A program made the position numbers and the translations under genes. 64,000 bases of DNA from Phycisphaerales bacterium (GTDB lineage: Bacteria; Planctomycetota; Phycisphaerae; Phycisphaerales; SM1A02), in NCBI GenBank assembly GCA_029260575.1, contig JAJDDB010000004.1, forward strand, positions 62,001 to 126,000. The letters are read 5' to 3'. Each line of letters begins with the position of its first letter. Within the stretch, counting starts at the first letter, position 1. Positions 25,072 through 33,436 of this stretch are shown piece after piece. The notes beneath the pieces are model-generated. The model worked only from the letters and a program-made list of their open reading frames with translations, ran no database searches and was not told the origin of the DNA.

Positions 25072-26058
25072 TCAGCCCGTTGTGGTATTGACGTTAACGG
25101 AGGTGAAGAAGTCATCGTCCTTCGCGCAGAGTCGTTTCTTGGCGATGTCGAAGTATTTCTGATCAAGCTCGATGCCGATGCTGTTGCGGCCCCACTTCGC
25201 GCAGGCGTGGTTAGTCGTGCCGGTTCCCATGAAGGGATCGAGCACTGTATCACCGACGAAGGAGAACATACGGGTGAGGCGTTCCGCGAACTCGACGGGG
25301 TACGGCGCAGGGTGTTTGGGGTGAGACGTGCCACGCAGATCCATCCAGAGTTGACGGAACCAGCGTTGGTAGTTTTCTGCACTGATGATGCTGAGTAGGC
25401 GTTCCTGTTTGGTCGGACTGCGATATCCACCTGGCTTGCGCTGCATGAGAACGAATTCGATGTCGTTCTTGATGACGGCATTGGGTTCGTATGGTTTGCC
25501 GAGGAAACCCGCGCCGCCGCCGGAGACTTCGTACTTGGCGTTGGCGATCTTGTGCCAGATTATTGGAGCGAGGTTGTCAAAGCCGATCGCTTTGCAATGG
25601 TCCTGAATGGTCGCATGGAGCGGGACGACAGTATGCCGGCCGTTGTTCTTGCGACGGGAAAGGCAGACATCGCCGACGTTGATGATGAGCCGGCCGCCGG
25701 GAACGAGCGCGCGGAAGCAGTTGTTCCAGACTTCATCGAGACCGGCAATAAATGCGTCGTAGTCGTCGATATGGCCCATCTGTTCATCGTGTTCGTTGTA
25801 CCGCTTAAGCGTCCAGTATGGCGGCGAGGTAACAACAAGGTGGACTGAGCTTGGCTCAAGCGCGGAAGCGGTGCGGGCGTCGCCGAGGATAAGGTGATGA
25901 TTCGTTTCGAGTCCGCCGACAACGGCTTCGATGCGTTGCATGGCGCGGGTATCGCGTGCAAGTGTAGGAACCGCGTCATCGAGTTTGCCATTGCCGTATT
26001 CGTCAAGTAGAGATTCGACGGTGTCGCCGGTCGAAGTTGAGGTCGCAATCGTTGTCAT
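25072..26058 (-). CDS. Site-specific DNA methyltransferase (beta class) of the restriction-modification pair
   Basis: 328 residues from ATG 26058. Catalytic motif IV, TSPPYW, comes early (about residue 80) and the SAM-binding motif I, DPFMGTGTTNHAC, comes near the C-terminus. This order defines beta-class amino-methyltransferases (N6-adenine or N4-cytosine). Other segments are GDARTASALEPSSVHLVV at the N-side and GIELDQKYFDIAKKRL at the end. It presumably protects CTCGAG from the endonuclease encoded immediately downstream. The frame continues upstream through a TTG (26097), but the resulting hydrophobic leader would make no sense for a methylase. As I recall, the characterised PaeR7I methylase is larger and of another class. 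Confidence 0.88.
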   Translation of the reverse strand: MTTIATSTSTGDTVESLLDEYGNGKLDDAVPTLARDTRAMQRIEAVVGGLETNHHLILGDARTASALEPSSVHLVVTSPPYWTLKRYNEHDEQMGHIDDYDAFIAGLDEVWNNCFRALVPGGRLIINVGDVCLSRRKNNGRHTVVPLHATIQDHCKAIGFDNLAPIIWHKIANAKYEVSGGGAGFLGKPYEPNAVIKNDIEFVLMQRKPGGYRSPTKQERLLSIISAENYQRWFRQLWMDLRGTSHPKHPAPYPVEFAERLTRMFSFVGDTVLDPFMGTGTTNHACAKWGRNSIGIELDQKYFDIAKKRLCAKDDDFFTSVNVNTTTG

Positions 26059-26189
26059 TAAAAGCACCGCGAGAACGAGGATTACTGGCTTGGGCAATTC
26101 TTAATCTTGGTAAACGGATTCTTGAGTAGGTTAGTCGACCATTGTCTTCTTGTGTTCGATTCGTCACCAACCTGTCCCTTGCGCTTCAC

Positions 26190-27212
26190 TTACGCCGCCG
26201 GTGGTACACTTGCCTTGCCGTTCAATACTGCTTGGCGGACCCAACGGCCTTGTTCGTGACTCATGCGGCGCAGCGCGAGGCGTTTGGCGTTGCATGGGCC
26301 GTTGCCACGGATCACGCGGAAGAATTCTTCCCAGTCGGGTTCGGTGAAGCCCCAGTGGCCGGTGTCTTTATTCAGCACTGCCATATCATCCAGCCGTTTG
26401 CTGGTGACCAATCCTGCTTCGTCTTTTTCCACCACGTGAATCTTCAGGCCAAGATCAAGCGCAGCCGGGGTGAAGCGATCGACAAACCGTTGACGCAGTG
26501 TGTCGTTGGTGACGACCTTCATCCGCCAGCGCATCGGCGGGAGCTGTTCCGCATTGGGTTTGTCATGCGGGCCGAAGAACATCAGCGATGGACCCCACCA
26601 GCGATCGAACGCATCCTGCGCGATCTGCTTCTGCTGCTTCGTACCCGTCATCAGCGTCAGCACCATGTCTTCGCCGCTCTTGAAGTGGAACGCTTCTTCC
26701 ATATTGATGCGCTTCATCGTGCGCACATACGGCCCGAACGCGCCATCAGCAAGCGTCTTCTGATTCATGATCGCAGCGCCGTCGATGAGCCACTGAATCA
26801 TCGCAATATCGCCCCACGTCGGCGCGGGGTAGTTGAAACAGTTGTGGTATTTGGTCTTGCCTGTGATGAGATCGCGGAGCATGTCATCGCGCGTCTTGCC
26901 GAGATCCTGTGACACGCGGTACAGCATCTGGCCGTGGCCGACTTCATCCTGCACTTTTGCAGTCAGCGCGAGCTTGCGCCGTAGCGACGGGGCGCGGGTG
27001 ATCCATTCACCTTCGGGCAGTGCGCCGATGATTTCGCTGTTGGCATGATGTTCCGCCATGCGCAGCATGCCGGTGCGATACGCCTGCGGCATCCAGTCAT
27101 CAGCTTCGATGAGTTCACCTGCATCAATCACAGCCTGAAATTCGGCAAGCTTCTCCGGGTCTTCATCCAGCCCGTGATCGACATGTACACCAACATTCGC
27201 GCTACCACTCAT
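26190..27212 (-). CDS. paaA: Phenylacetyl-CoA 1,2-epoxidase subunit PaaA
   Basis: 340 residues, diiron catalytic subunit of the multicomponent phenylacetyl-CoA epoxidase. The two metal-ligand helices read AKVQDEVGHGQMLYR (ExxH) and RINMEEAFHFKSGEDMV (EExxH), with further Glu positions around GELIEADDW. Substrate is phenylacetyl-CoA plus O2 and NADPH, giving the ring-1,2-epoxide. PaaC (structural partner) and PaaE (reductase) are not in the window; a double-PaaB gene is 5 kb away. The start is ATG 27212, with GAGGTG nine bases before it; a GTG at 27224 is less likely. It is the last of the paa genes read leftwards from 33.8 kb and directly precedes the restriction-modification operon. Confidence 0.93.
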   Translation of the reverse strand: MSGSANVGVHVDHGLDEDPEKLAEFQAVIDAGELIEADDWMPQAYRTGMLRMAEHHANSEIIGALPEGEWITRAPSLRRKLALTAKVQDEVGHGQMLYRVSQDLGKTRDDMLRDLITGKTKYHNCFNYPAPTWGDIAMIQWLIDGAAIMNQKTLADGAFGPYVRTMKRINMEEAFHFKSGEDMVLTLMTGTKQQKQIAQDAFDRWWGPSLMFFGPHDKPNAEQLPPMRWRMKVVTNDTLRQRFVDRFTPAALDLGLKIHVVEKDEAGLVTSKRLDDMAVLNKDTGHWGFTEPDWEEFFRVIRGNGPCNAKRLALRRMSHEQGRWVRQAVLNGKASVPPAA

Positions 27213-27237
27213 GAGTTCGTTCACCTCAAGAATTTAT

Positions 27238-27268
27238 TTACCACGGAGGGCCACAGAGGGCCACGGAG
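27238..27268. repeat. Short CCACGGAGGG/CCACAGAGGG direct repeats
   Basis: Three imperfect 10-11-base copies in a row (ACCACGGAGGG, CCACAGAGGG, CCACGGAG) between paaA and the thiolase. This motif is familiar from intergenic DNA of many environmental bacteria. Its role is not known to me. Confidence 0.6.
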
Positions 27269-27313
27269 TTTGATTATAGGGGACTGATCTGTGATGTGGC
27301 CTGAGTTGCCTGC

Positions 27314-28516
27314 TCACGTATTCTCGAACACCGTGGCGAGTCCTTGCCCAACGCCGATGCACGCGGTTGCGACGCCGTAGTGCACATCACGCCGGCGCAT
27401 TTCATGCACGAGTGTTCCTGCCAGACGAGCGCCGCTACACCCCAGCGGATGGCCGATCGCAATTGCGCCGCCGTTGGGGTTGACTTTCTGTTCGTCAATG
27501 CCGAGTTCGCGCACACAGGCCAGTGATTGTGCTGCGAACGCTTCGTTGAGTTCCATGATGCCGATGTCATCGAGTTTAAGTTTGGCACGGTCAAGAGCCT
27601 TGCGCGTCGCAAAGATTGGCCCAAGCCCCATGTATGCAGGATCAACGCCAGCTGCTGCGCTGGGGCCGACATACGCAAGCGGATTCAGGCCGAGCTGTTT
27701 CGCTTTATCTTCTGCAACGATCAAAAGCGCCGCAGCGCCATCGTTTATGCCGGAGGAATTGCCCGCAGTGACAGTGCCGTTGTCATCTTTGGCAAAGACG
27801 GGTCTGAGCTTTGCGAGTTTCTCCAGCGTCGTGTCCGGCCGGGGGTGTTCATCAACATCGACAACAATCGGATCACCCTTGCGCTGCGGGATCACTACTG
27901 AGACAAGTTCATCATCGAACAGCCCGAGCTCGTGCGCTGCTGCCCACTTCTGCTGGCTCCACAGTGCGAAACGGTCCTGATCTTCACGGCTGATGTTGAA
28001 CTTCCGCGAAACGTTTTCCGCTGTCTCGCCCATTGTATATGGATGATGCAGCTCGGACAGTTTCGGATTGATGAACCGCCAGCCGATTGCGGTGTCATGT
28101 ATTTCCTGCCCGCGATCCCACGGAACAACCGCCTTGCTCATGACATATGGGGCACGACTCATCGATTCGACGCCGCCTGCGATGAACACATCGCCGTTGT
28201 CTGCCTCGATCATGCGGGCAGCGATGTTGATTGCTTCCAATCCGGAAGCACACAGACGATTGACGGTCGCGCCGGGCACAGTCTCCGGCAAACCCGCAAG
28301 CAGCGCCGCCATTCTTGCGACGTTGCGATTGTCTTCACCCGCCTGATTGGCAGCACCGAAATAGATGTCGTCGATCAGCGCAGGATCAATGCCGCTGCGC
28401 GCGACGACTTCTTTGATGACCAGCGCTGCGAGGTCATCCGGACGAACCGAGGCTAGCGCGCCGCCGAATCGGCCGATGGGTGTTCGCAATGCAGTGATAA
28501 TGGCAGCTCTTCGCAT
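27314..28516 (-). CDS. paaJ: Acetyl-CoA acyltransferase (thiolase), 3-oxoadipyl-CoA thiolase-like
   Basis: 400 residues. It starts RRAAIITALRTPIGRFGGAL, the normal thiolase beginning. The nucleophilic Cys lies in VNRLCASGLEAINIAA (near residue 90), the His in AIGHPLGCSGARL and the second Cys in ATACIGVGQGLAT. GGVESMSRAPYV and NDGAAALLIVA are also conserved. In the paa cluster its likely role is CoA-dependent cleavage of 3-oxoadipyl-CoA to acetyl-CoA and succinyl-CoA, and of the earlier 3-oxo-5,6-dehydrosuberyl-CoA. A general beta-ketothiolase role cannot be excluded. A copy of its first 76 bases occurs at 29431-29506. Confidence 0.9.
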   Translation of the reverse strand: MRRAAIITALRTPIGRFGGALASVRPDDLAALVIKEVVARSGIDPALIDDIYFGAANQAGEDNRNVARMAALLAGLPETVPGATVNRLCASGLEAINIAARMIEADNGDVFIAGGVESMSRAPYVMSKAVVPWDRGQEIHDTAIGWRFINPKLSELHHPYTMGETAENVSRKFNISREDQDRFALWSQQKWAAAHELGLFDDELVSVVIPQRKGDPIVVDVDEHPRPDTTLEKLAKLRPVFAKDDNGTVTAGNSSGINDGAAALLIVAEDKAKQLGLNPLAYVGPSAAAGVDPAYMGLGPIFATRKALDRAKLKLDDIGIMELNEAFAAQSLACVRELGIDEQKVNPNGGAIAIGHPLGCSGARLAGTLVHEMRRRDVHYGVATACIGVGQGLATVFENT

Positions 28517-28557
28517 GGGGGCATAGTAGCGGCCCGAGACGTGAGAAGTATCAGCAC

Positions 28558-29145
28558 TTAGGACACGATGTGACGAGGTCCTGCTTTGTTGTCCAGCTCT
28601 TCAAACTTCAACTGCGCTTTGGCTCTTTGTTCGTATGGAACGTACTTTCGAGCCAAGTCGACGAATGCGATGATCCCTTGGAGCCATGCATGCACCCGAA
28701 TGTTCTGGCCATATGTGTCGCGCACACTGAACCAGCACGTGTATTCGTTAAAACCGATCTTCGTAATCTCTTCCCATTTCACGAATCGGCCGCGTCGAAG
28801 CGGTGCATGCAAGTCAATGCCGTCCGTTGTAAGGGTCACACGCAGGCACGCTGTTTCGAGCAACATGAAGCCACCGATAGGAGCAAAAAAAAAGGAGCTC
28901 ACAATTACGGACCCGTAGCCGCCGGGATTTGACGGTCGGTAATTGCCGAGCAATATCCCGATTGTGGCTGCAACTGGCGGCATGGCAATGATGCCAACTG
29001 CGATCAGTCGATGTGCCCAGCTATACCGAAGAACAATCTCACCAGAATTCGGATGTCTTCGCGGAAGTCGGACTGCGGCTGCAGTTATAGATGCTCCGCA
29101 GATAAACACCGCCGTATAGGCCAAGAATTGCAAGGTCAAGCTCAT
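28558..29145 (-). CDS. Hypothetical membrane protein with PH-like C-terminal domain
   Basis: 195 residues, family not recognised. Three hydrophobic helices are visible: residues about 4-24 (LQFLAYTAVFICGASITAAAV), 46-66 (LIAVGIIAMPPVAATIGILLG) and 78-98 (VIVSSFFFAPIGGFMLLETA). The soluble tail contains LRVTLTTDGIDLHAPLRRGRFVKWEEITKIGF. This resembles the strand-rich start of bacterial PH-like domains that follow membrane helices. GGGGAA lies five bases before the ATG at 29145. It lies inside the 990-bp interval bounded by the duplicated thiolase 5' sequence. Confidence 0.6.
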   Translation of the reverse strand: MSLTLQFLAYTAVFICGASITAAAVRLPRRHPNSGEIVLRYSWAHRLIAVGIIAMPPVAATIGILLGNYRPSNPGGYGSVIVSSFFFAPIGGFMLLETACLRVTLTTDGIDLHAPLRRGRFVKWEEITKIGFNEYTCWFSVRDTYGQNIRVHAWLQGIIAFVDLARKYVPYEQRAKAQLKFEELDNKAGPRHIVS

Positions 29146-29166
29146 CGGAGTTCCCCGTCCAACTGT

Positions 29167-29430
29167 TCAGCACTCTTCACCAAACGCAGTACAGTATCTC
29201 ACTATTCCGCTTCGCTGTTGTTCGTCACTTAACCAGCGAATCATGAACACCTCATCCGGCACGTCCCATTCGCAGCGACAACCAAATCTCGATGCGGTCC
29301 TGAAACCGAAGCGCGGGTAATACTCGGGGTGGCCGAGGACGAATACAGCGGGCACGCTCATCGCTTCACACCGCCGCAACCCTTCTTCGATCAGGGCACT
29401 GCCAATCCCGCGCCGCTGCCACTCCGTCGG
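29167..29430 (-). pseudogene. GNAT acetyltransferase, C-terminal remnant
   Basis: The frame reads FVPTEWQRRGIGSALIEEGLRRCEA, the acetyl-CoA-binding motif A of a GNAT enzyme. It continues with VFVLGHPEYYPRFGFRTASRFGCRCEW and a normal C-terminus (DEVFMIRWLSDEQ). This matches YhbS-type N-acetyltransferases. The N-terminal half is missing. Upstream of the motif the DNA is instead a copy of the thiolase 5' end, in a different frame, with no plausible start for the acetyltransferase frame. It is therefore a broken gene. Confidence 0.78.
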
Positions 29431-29506
29431 GACGAACCATTGACAGGGCGCCGCCGAACCGGCCGATGGGTGTTCGCAATGCAGTGATGATGGCAGCTCT
29501 TCGCAT
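29431..29506 (-). repeat. Copy of the thiolase 5' coding end
   Basis: 29431-29506 aligns without gaps to 28441-28516 (exactly 990 bases apart). About 8 differences occur in total and only 2 in the 60 bases nearest the start codon. From ATG 29506 it would encode RRAAIITALRTPIGRFGGAL, then run out of frame and stop. A TATAAT-like box lies just upstream of the copy. Confidence 0.9.
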
Positions 29507-29600
29507 GCGCGTATAATAACCGTCTGCTCGAGGCAGTTCGGTGAGCGACACATCGAATGTGTATCATCCGTCCGAATGCATTGCACTGGAGGCGAGCGCA

Positions 29601-29936
29601 ATGGCCGACATCAGCAACTGGAAACATGAGGGCGGTGTTGAGCGTGAAGGTGACGTCGAGATGGACAAAGTGCCTGGACAGCAGACACCGAAGAAGAAGG
29701 CGACGGCAGGTCGGGTTGCCGGAGAGGTGATTGAAGAATCCGGGTGGTTTCTGTTCATCTTCCATTCGAAGATAAGCATTGGAATAGCCTGTGCCGTCAT
29801 CGGTGGCATGGCAGGTTACGCCGTGGGCACCGCAATTGCGGGTTGGATACTCGGCGTCGTTCTTGCTGGCGTTGGCGGGATCGTTGGTTTAATCGCCGGA
29901 ATCGTGGGAGCACTTCTGCTTCCATTCGTTGATTGA
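29601..29936 (+). CDS. Small membrane protein with glycine-rich helices
   Basis: 111 residues from ATG 29601, with GGAGG eight bases before it. The N-terminal 60 residues are hydrophilic (KHEGGVEREGDVEMDK, PKKKATAGRVAGEVIEES). Two long hydrophobic segments follow (ISIGIACAVIGGMAGYAVGTAIAGW and ILGVVLAGVGGIVGLIAGIVGALLL), with glycine-zipper spacing typical of tightly packed or oligomeric membrane helices. Family unknown. It is isolated between the acetyltransferase remnant and a convergent acetyltransferase gene. Confidence 0.6.
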   Translation: MADISNWKHEGGVEREGDVEMDKVPGQQTPKKKATAGRVAGEVIEESGWFLFIFHSKISIGIACAVIGGMAGYAVGTAIAGWILGVVLAGVGGIVGLIAGIVGALLLPFVD

Positions 29937-29965
29937 GTGATGCGTTGAATTTTTGTTTGGTCAGC

Positions 29966-30550
29966 CTAGCGATTCGTCTGCCGCTGCGCCTGCCAATCTT
30001 CTTTGAGGATCGCCCAGCGTTCGTGATCGCGCCAGCGGCCGCCGATCTTGACCAGCCGCCTGGACAGTCCTTCGAATTCGAAATTGCAGCGCTTCACTAG
30101 CGCGATGGAACGTTCGTTGTGCGGTTGAATGCCCGCTTCGACGCGGTGGAGTTTCAGTGTTCGAAATGCGTGTCGCAGGACAAGATCAAGCCCATTGGTC
30201 ATATATCCCTGCCCGGTGAACGGCAGAAAGGCGTTGTAACCCACATTCGCACTTTGCAGGTCAAAGCGAATGATCTCGCCGAGGTTGATCGTGCCGATCA
30301 GCGCATCATCTTCAATTCGTCGCAACAGGAAACAGGCCCGATCTTCGCGTTTAGATCGTTGCAGATACTCGGCGTATTCTTCGTCATCAGCAGGTGCGCC
30401 GCCGAAGCTGCCGAACAATGATCGACTGCGCCGCGCGGCAGTGATGAACTCCTCACGATCACGCTTCGTCGGGTGCGCGATGTACACACGGCGACTCTTC
30501 TCCACAACATCAGCCGGCCTACGTTGTGACACGAAGCGACTCCGGCACAT
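29966..30550 (-). CDS. RimJ/RimL-type GNAT N-acetyltransferase
   Basis: 194 residues. The RimJ/L layout is clear: RRVYIAHPTKRDREEFITAA at the start, ALIGTINLGEIIR (beta 4), YNAFLPFTGQGYMTNGLDLVLRHAF (acetyl-CoA pyrophosphate loop), LHRVEAGIQPHNERSIALVKRCNF and FEFEGLSRRLVKIGGRWRDHERW. Such enzymes acetylate protein N-termini or antibiotics using acetyl-CoA. The start is uncertain: ATG 30550 gives a 32-base overlap with the paaH end, ATG 30565 is also in frame, and no clear ribosome site is present. It follows paaH on the same strand and may be co-transcribed. Confidence 0.84.
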   Translation of the reverse strand: MCRSRFVSQRRPADVVEKSRRVYIAHPTKRDREEFITAARRSRSLFGSFGGAPADDEEYAEYLQRSKREDRACFLLRRIEDDALIGTINLGEIIRFDLQSANVGYNAFLPFTGQGYMTNGLDLVLRHAFRTLKLHRVEAGIQPHNERSIALVKRCNFEFEGLSRRLVKIGGRWRDHERWAILKEDWQAQRQTNR

Positions 30551-31748
30551 CAAATCGGTTGTCATCGACGGTTGTGTTGAGCACTTCGAGCAGTCCGCCG
30601 ACCGTTGCTGCGCCGATCTGCGCAGTCCATTCAAACGGACCTTTCGGATAATTCACGCCGTATTTCAGCGCTGTGTCGATGTCTGCAGCGCTGGCGACGC
30701 CGCGTTCATGGGCAAGGTGTCCCTGCACAATCAGCGCTGCGACAATGCGGGCAAAGACATATTGATGCACGCGATCCATTGGCGGGTCGGTCACCGCTTC
30801 AACGAAATCATTGACTTCAACAGTCAGTTCTTCGGTCCAGTCAATATCGCGGCGGTTGATCTGCAGCGCGACGGTTGGTGAGTCGGTGCTGTAGTCGTAC
30901 ACGCCACGGCTGGTCTTTCGGCCAAGCGAACCATCGGAAACGAGTTGTTCCTGCATGGCGCTGGGATTTAGCAGCGGGGGATTATCGAGCTGCTGCCAGA
31001 CGCTGTGGGTCGTTGCGGTGTTAATGTCCTGACCGATGAGATCGGTGAGCTCGAGCGGACCCATGCGGAACCCGCCGATGGTTTTCATTGCGCTGTCAAT
31101 CTGCTGTGCGTCGGCGTAACCGTCTTCCATAATGCGAAACGCTTCGAGGTAGTACGGCCGGGCGACGTGATTGACGATGAAACCGGGCACATCCGCAGCA
31201 CGTGCAACGACTTTGCCCCACAACTCGGCGATACCTGCAACTCGATCGACAATTCGTGTGTCAGTGTTTTGTCCCGCCACGACTTCGACGAGTTTCATAA
31301 GCGGCGCGGGGTTGAAAAAATGCATGCCGAGGAAGCGCGGCGCGATTTCCAGAGCTTTGCCGAGGTTGGTGATTGAAAGCGAAGATGTGTTGCTTGCAAT
31401 AATCGCATCGTGACCGACAGCATCTACAATCGGCCGCAGCGCTTTCACTTTGATATCAAAGTCTTCGACAATTGCTTCGATTATGAGCGAGCAGTCTTGC
31501 AAATCATTGACCGCGTTCGCCGCGTGCAGGCGTTGTTTGGCAGCATTGGAATCATCTGCGGTCATGCGCTGCTTTTGCACAAGCCGATCGAATCGACCGT
31601 GAATGGAGCCGATCGATTGGCGCACAACATCACTGTCGACATCGAATAGCTGCACAGTCCACCCGGCAGCCGCAGCGACCTGCGCGATACCCGCGCCCAT
31701 TGTGCCCGCGCCGAGGATGCCAACCGTGTGGGAGTATTCTTCAGTCAC
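30519..31748 (-). CDS. paaH: 3-hydroxyacyl-CoA dehydrogenase (PaaH-like)
   Basis: 409 residues. The NAD-binding domain starts VGILGAGTMGAGIAQVAAAA. The catalytic region includes ASNTSSLSITNLGKAL and RFLGMHFFNPAPLMKLVEVV (His of the His-Glu dyad). The C-terminal helical domain includes DVPGFIVNHVARPYYLEAF, GPLELTDLIGQDIN and GVASAADIDTALKYGVNYPKGP, giving the two-part tail of PaaH/PaaC dehydrogenases. In phenylacetate degradation it oxidises 3-hydroxyadipyl-CoA to 3-oxoadipyl-CoA with NAD. Its GTG start overlaps the paaG stop as GTGA, which is direct evidence for operon organisation. Confidence 0.92.
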   Translation of the reverse strand: MTEEYSHTVGILGAGTMGAGIAQVAAAAGWTVQLFDVDSDVVRQSIGSIHGRFDRLVQKQRMTADDSNAAKQRLHAANAVNDLQDCSLIIEAIVEDFDIKVKALRPIVDAVGHDAIIASNTSSLSITNLGKALEIAPRFLGMHFFNPAPLMKLVEVVAGQNTDTRIVDRVAGIAELWGKVVARAADVPGFIVNHVARPYYLEAFRIMEDGYADAQQIDSAMKTIGGFRMGPLELTDLIGQDINTATTHSVWQQLDNPPLLNPSAMQEQLVSDGSLGRKTSRGVYDYSTDSPTVALQINRRDIDWTEELTVEVNDFVEAVTDPPMDRVHQYVFARIVAALIVQGHLAHERGVASAADIDTALKYGVNYPKGPFEWTAQIGAATVGGLLEVLNTTVDDNRFDVPESLRVTT

Positions 31749-32563
31749 CGGCCCTTGAACTCCGGCTTACGCTTTTCAATGAACGCGCTTACGCCTTCGA
31801 AGTGATCTTCTGTTCGCCCTGCGGTTTCCTGGGCAAATGCTTCGGCTTCGAGCTGTGCATCAAGATCGTTTTCAAACGACTGGTTGAGCAGCCGCTTGGT
31901 GAGGGCGATCCCTTTGCCCGGCAACGATGCCAGCCGCTGCGCGAGCGCGTTGGCTTCATCCAACAGAGCGTTCGACTCGACAACGGCATTCACCAGCCCG
32001 TATCGCTCCGCATCTTCTGCGGTGACCTTGTTGCCGGTCATGCACATTTCAAACGCCCGGCCGAGGCCGACCAATCGCGGCAGTGTGAAGGTACTTGCGG
32101 AATCTGGAATCAAGCCGACGTTGATGAACACTTCAATGAACGTAGCCTGGGTCGATGCGATGCGCAAGTCGCACGCCAGTGCAAGCGAGCAGCCGGCACC
32201 CGCCGCCACGCCATTGACCGCTGCGATGACGGGCTTGTTCATGTTGCGAATGCGTTTGACGATCGGATTGTAGCGCTTGCGCAGATCATCGCCGAGTGCG
32301 GGGACATGCCCCGGAACATATTTCTTCTTGAGATCACCAAGATCCTGGCCGCTGCTGAACGCCTTGCCTGCGCCGGTGATGATCAGCACGCGCACCTCGG
32401 CATCGCGCTCAATCATCTTGAGCGCATCCTGCAGTTCGGTCGTCAGGGCATCGTTGAACGCGTTGTATGTGTCCGGCCGGTTGAGTGTGATCGTGCAGAT
32501 GTGATCCGCCGTCTCGACGGTAAGGGTTTCGTAGGTTGTGCCGGGTGCGGTTGCTGTCGCCAT
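31745..32563 (-). CDS. paaG: Enoyl-CoA hydratase/isomerase (PaaG-like)
   Basis: 272 residues of the crotonase superfamily. TLNRPDTYNAFNDAL, then GKAFSSGQDLGDL (oxyanion-hole strand in the PaaG form SSGQDL) and AAVNGVAAGAGCSLALACDL are clear. INVGLIPDSASTFTLPRLVG holds the region where PaaG carries its catalytic Asp. PaaG isomerises the ring epoxide to the oxepin-CoA and later double bonds. The ends FIEKRKPEFKGR and, in the next gene, FVEKRKPNFKGR show that paaG and paaF are paralogues. GTGA overlap with paaH; 69 bases separate it from paaF. Confidence 0.9.
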   Translation of the reverse strand: MATATAPGTTYETLTVETADHICTITLNRPDTYNAFNDALTTELQDALKMIERDAEVRVLIITGAGKAFSSGQDLGDLKKKYVPGHVPALGDDLRKRYNPIVKRIRNMNKPVIAAVNGVAAGAGCSLALACDLRIASTQATFIEVFINVGLIPDSASTFTLPRLVGLGRAFEMCMTGNKVTAEDAERYGLVNAVVESNALLDEANALAQRLASLPGKGIALTKRLLNQSFENDLDAQLEAEAFAQETAGRTEDHFEGVSAFIEKRKPEFKGR

Positions 32564-32632
32564 TTTGAAATCGCCTTGTACTCGTAGCCGCGGTGGACAT
32601 CCGCGGATATATATCTGCCGGTGTGATGGTTC

Positions 32633-33436
32633 TTACCGTCCCTTAAAATTCGGCTTGCGTTTTTCAACGAACGCAGACATGCCTTCCTTCTGATCTTCGG
32701 TGGCAAACAGCAGATAAAACAGCTTGCGCTCGTACTCCAGCCCATCACTCAAGTTGGAATCGTGCGCCTTGAGCACGGCTTCCTTGGCAATCTTCAGCGC
32801 CGTCAACGGCATCTTCGCGAGCTTCTGCGCCGCACGCATGGCTTCGGTGAAGTAATGTTCCGCGGGGACGACACGACTGACAAGACCAAACTGCAGTGCT
32901 TCTTTTGCAGTGAGAAAGCGTCCGCCGAGGATGACGTCCATAGCGATTGCTTTGCCGACTGCTTTGGTGAGTCGCTGCGTGCCGCCGGCTCCGGGCATGA
33001 CGCCGATGTTGATTTCAGGTTGGCCGATCTGCGCGGTTTCTGAAGCGACGATGACATCGCAGAGCATCATGAGTTCACACCCACCGCCGAGCGCATACCC
33101 GCTGACGGCTGCGACAATCGGTTTCTTGATGCGCTTCATGCGATCCCATGTGGCGAACTGATCACGTTCGTACATGTCAATCGCCGATTGTTTGGCCATG
33201 TCGCCGATGTCCGCTCCGGCTGCCCAGGCGCGTTCGTTGCCTGAGATGACAATGCAGGAGATGCCATCGTCTGCATCAAACGCTTCAAGCTGTTCTGCAA
33301 GTTGTGACATCAGCTGTGGGTTAAGCGCGTTGAGCACTTTCGGCCGGTTGAGGCGAATGACTCCGACGCGGCCATCAGTTTCGGAGAGGATGAGGGGTTC
33401 ATCAGTCGTCATCGGTTTGGCTTCCACGGCAGTCAT
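32633..33436 (-). CDS. paaF: Enoyl-CoA hydratase (PaaF-like)
   Basis: 267 residues, crotonase family. RLNRPKVLNALNPQLMSQL, AWAAGADIGDMA (oxyanion hole), AAVSGYALGGGCELMMLCD and GQPEINIGVMPGAGGTQRL contain the two catalytic Glu positions of true hydratases (CELMM and PEINIGVMPGAGG). It should hydrate 2,3-dehydroadipyl-CoA. The ATG at 33436 overlaps the stop of the thioesterase gene as ATGA, so the order thioesterase-paaF-paaG-paaH is one transcription unit on the minus strand. Confidence 0.91.
   Translation of the reverse strand: MTAVEAKPMTTDEPLILSETDGRVGVIRLNRPKVLNALNPQLMSQLAEQLEAFDADDGISCIVISGNERAWAAGADIGDMAKQSAIDMYERDQFATWDRMKRIKKPIVAAVSGYALGGGCELMMLCDVIVASETAQIGQPEINIGVMPGAGGTQRLTKAVGKAIAMDVILGGRFLTAKEALQFGLVSRVVPAEHYFTEAMRAAQKLAKMPLTALKIAKEAVLKAHDSNLSDGLEYERKLFYLLFATEDQKEGMSAFVEKRKPNFKGR

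Noticed and set aside
25072-26097. Signal peptide on the DNA methylase (TTG start at 26097)
   Set aside because: A cytoplasmic methylase would not be exported; the hydrophobic lead comes from upstream noncoding sequence and ATG 26058 is sufficient.
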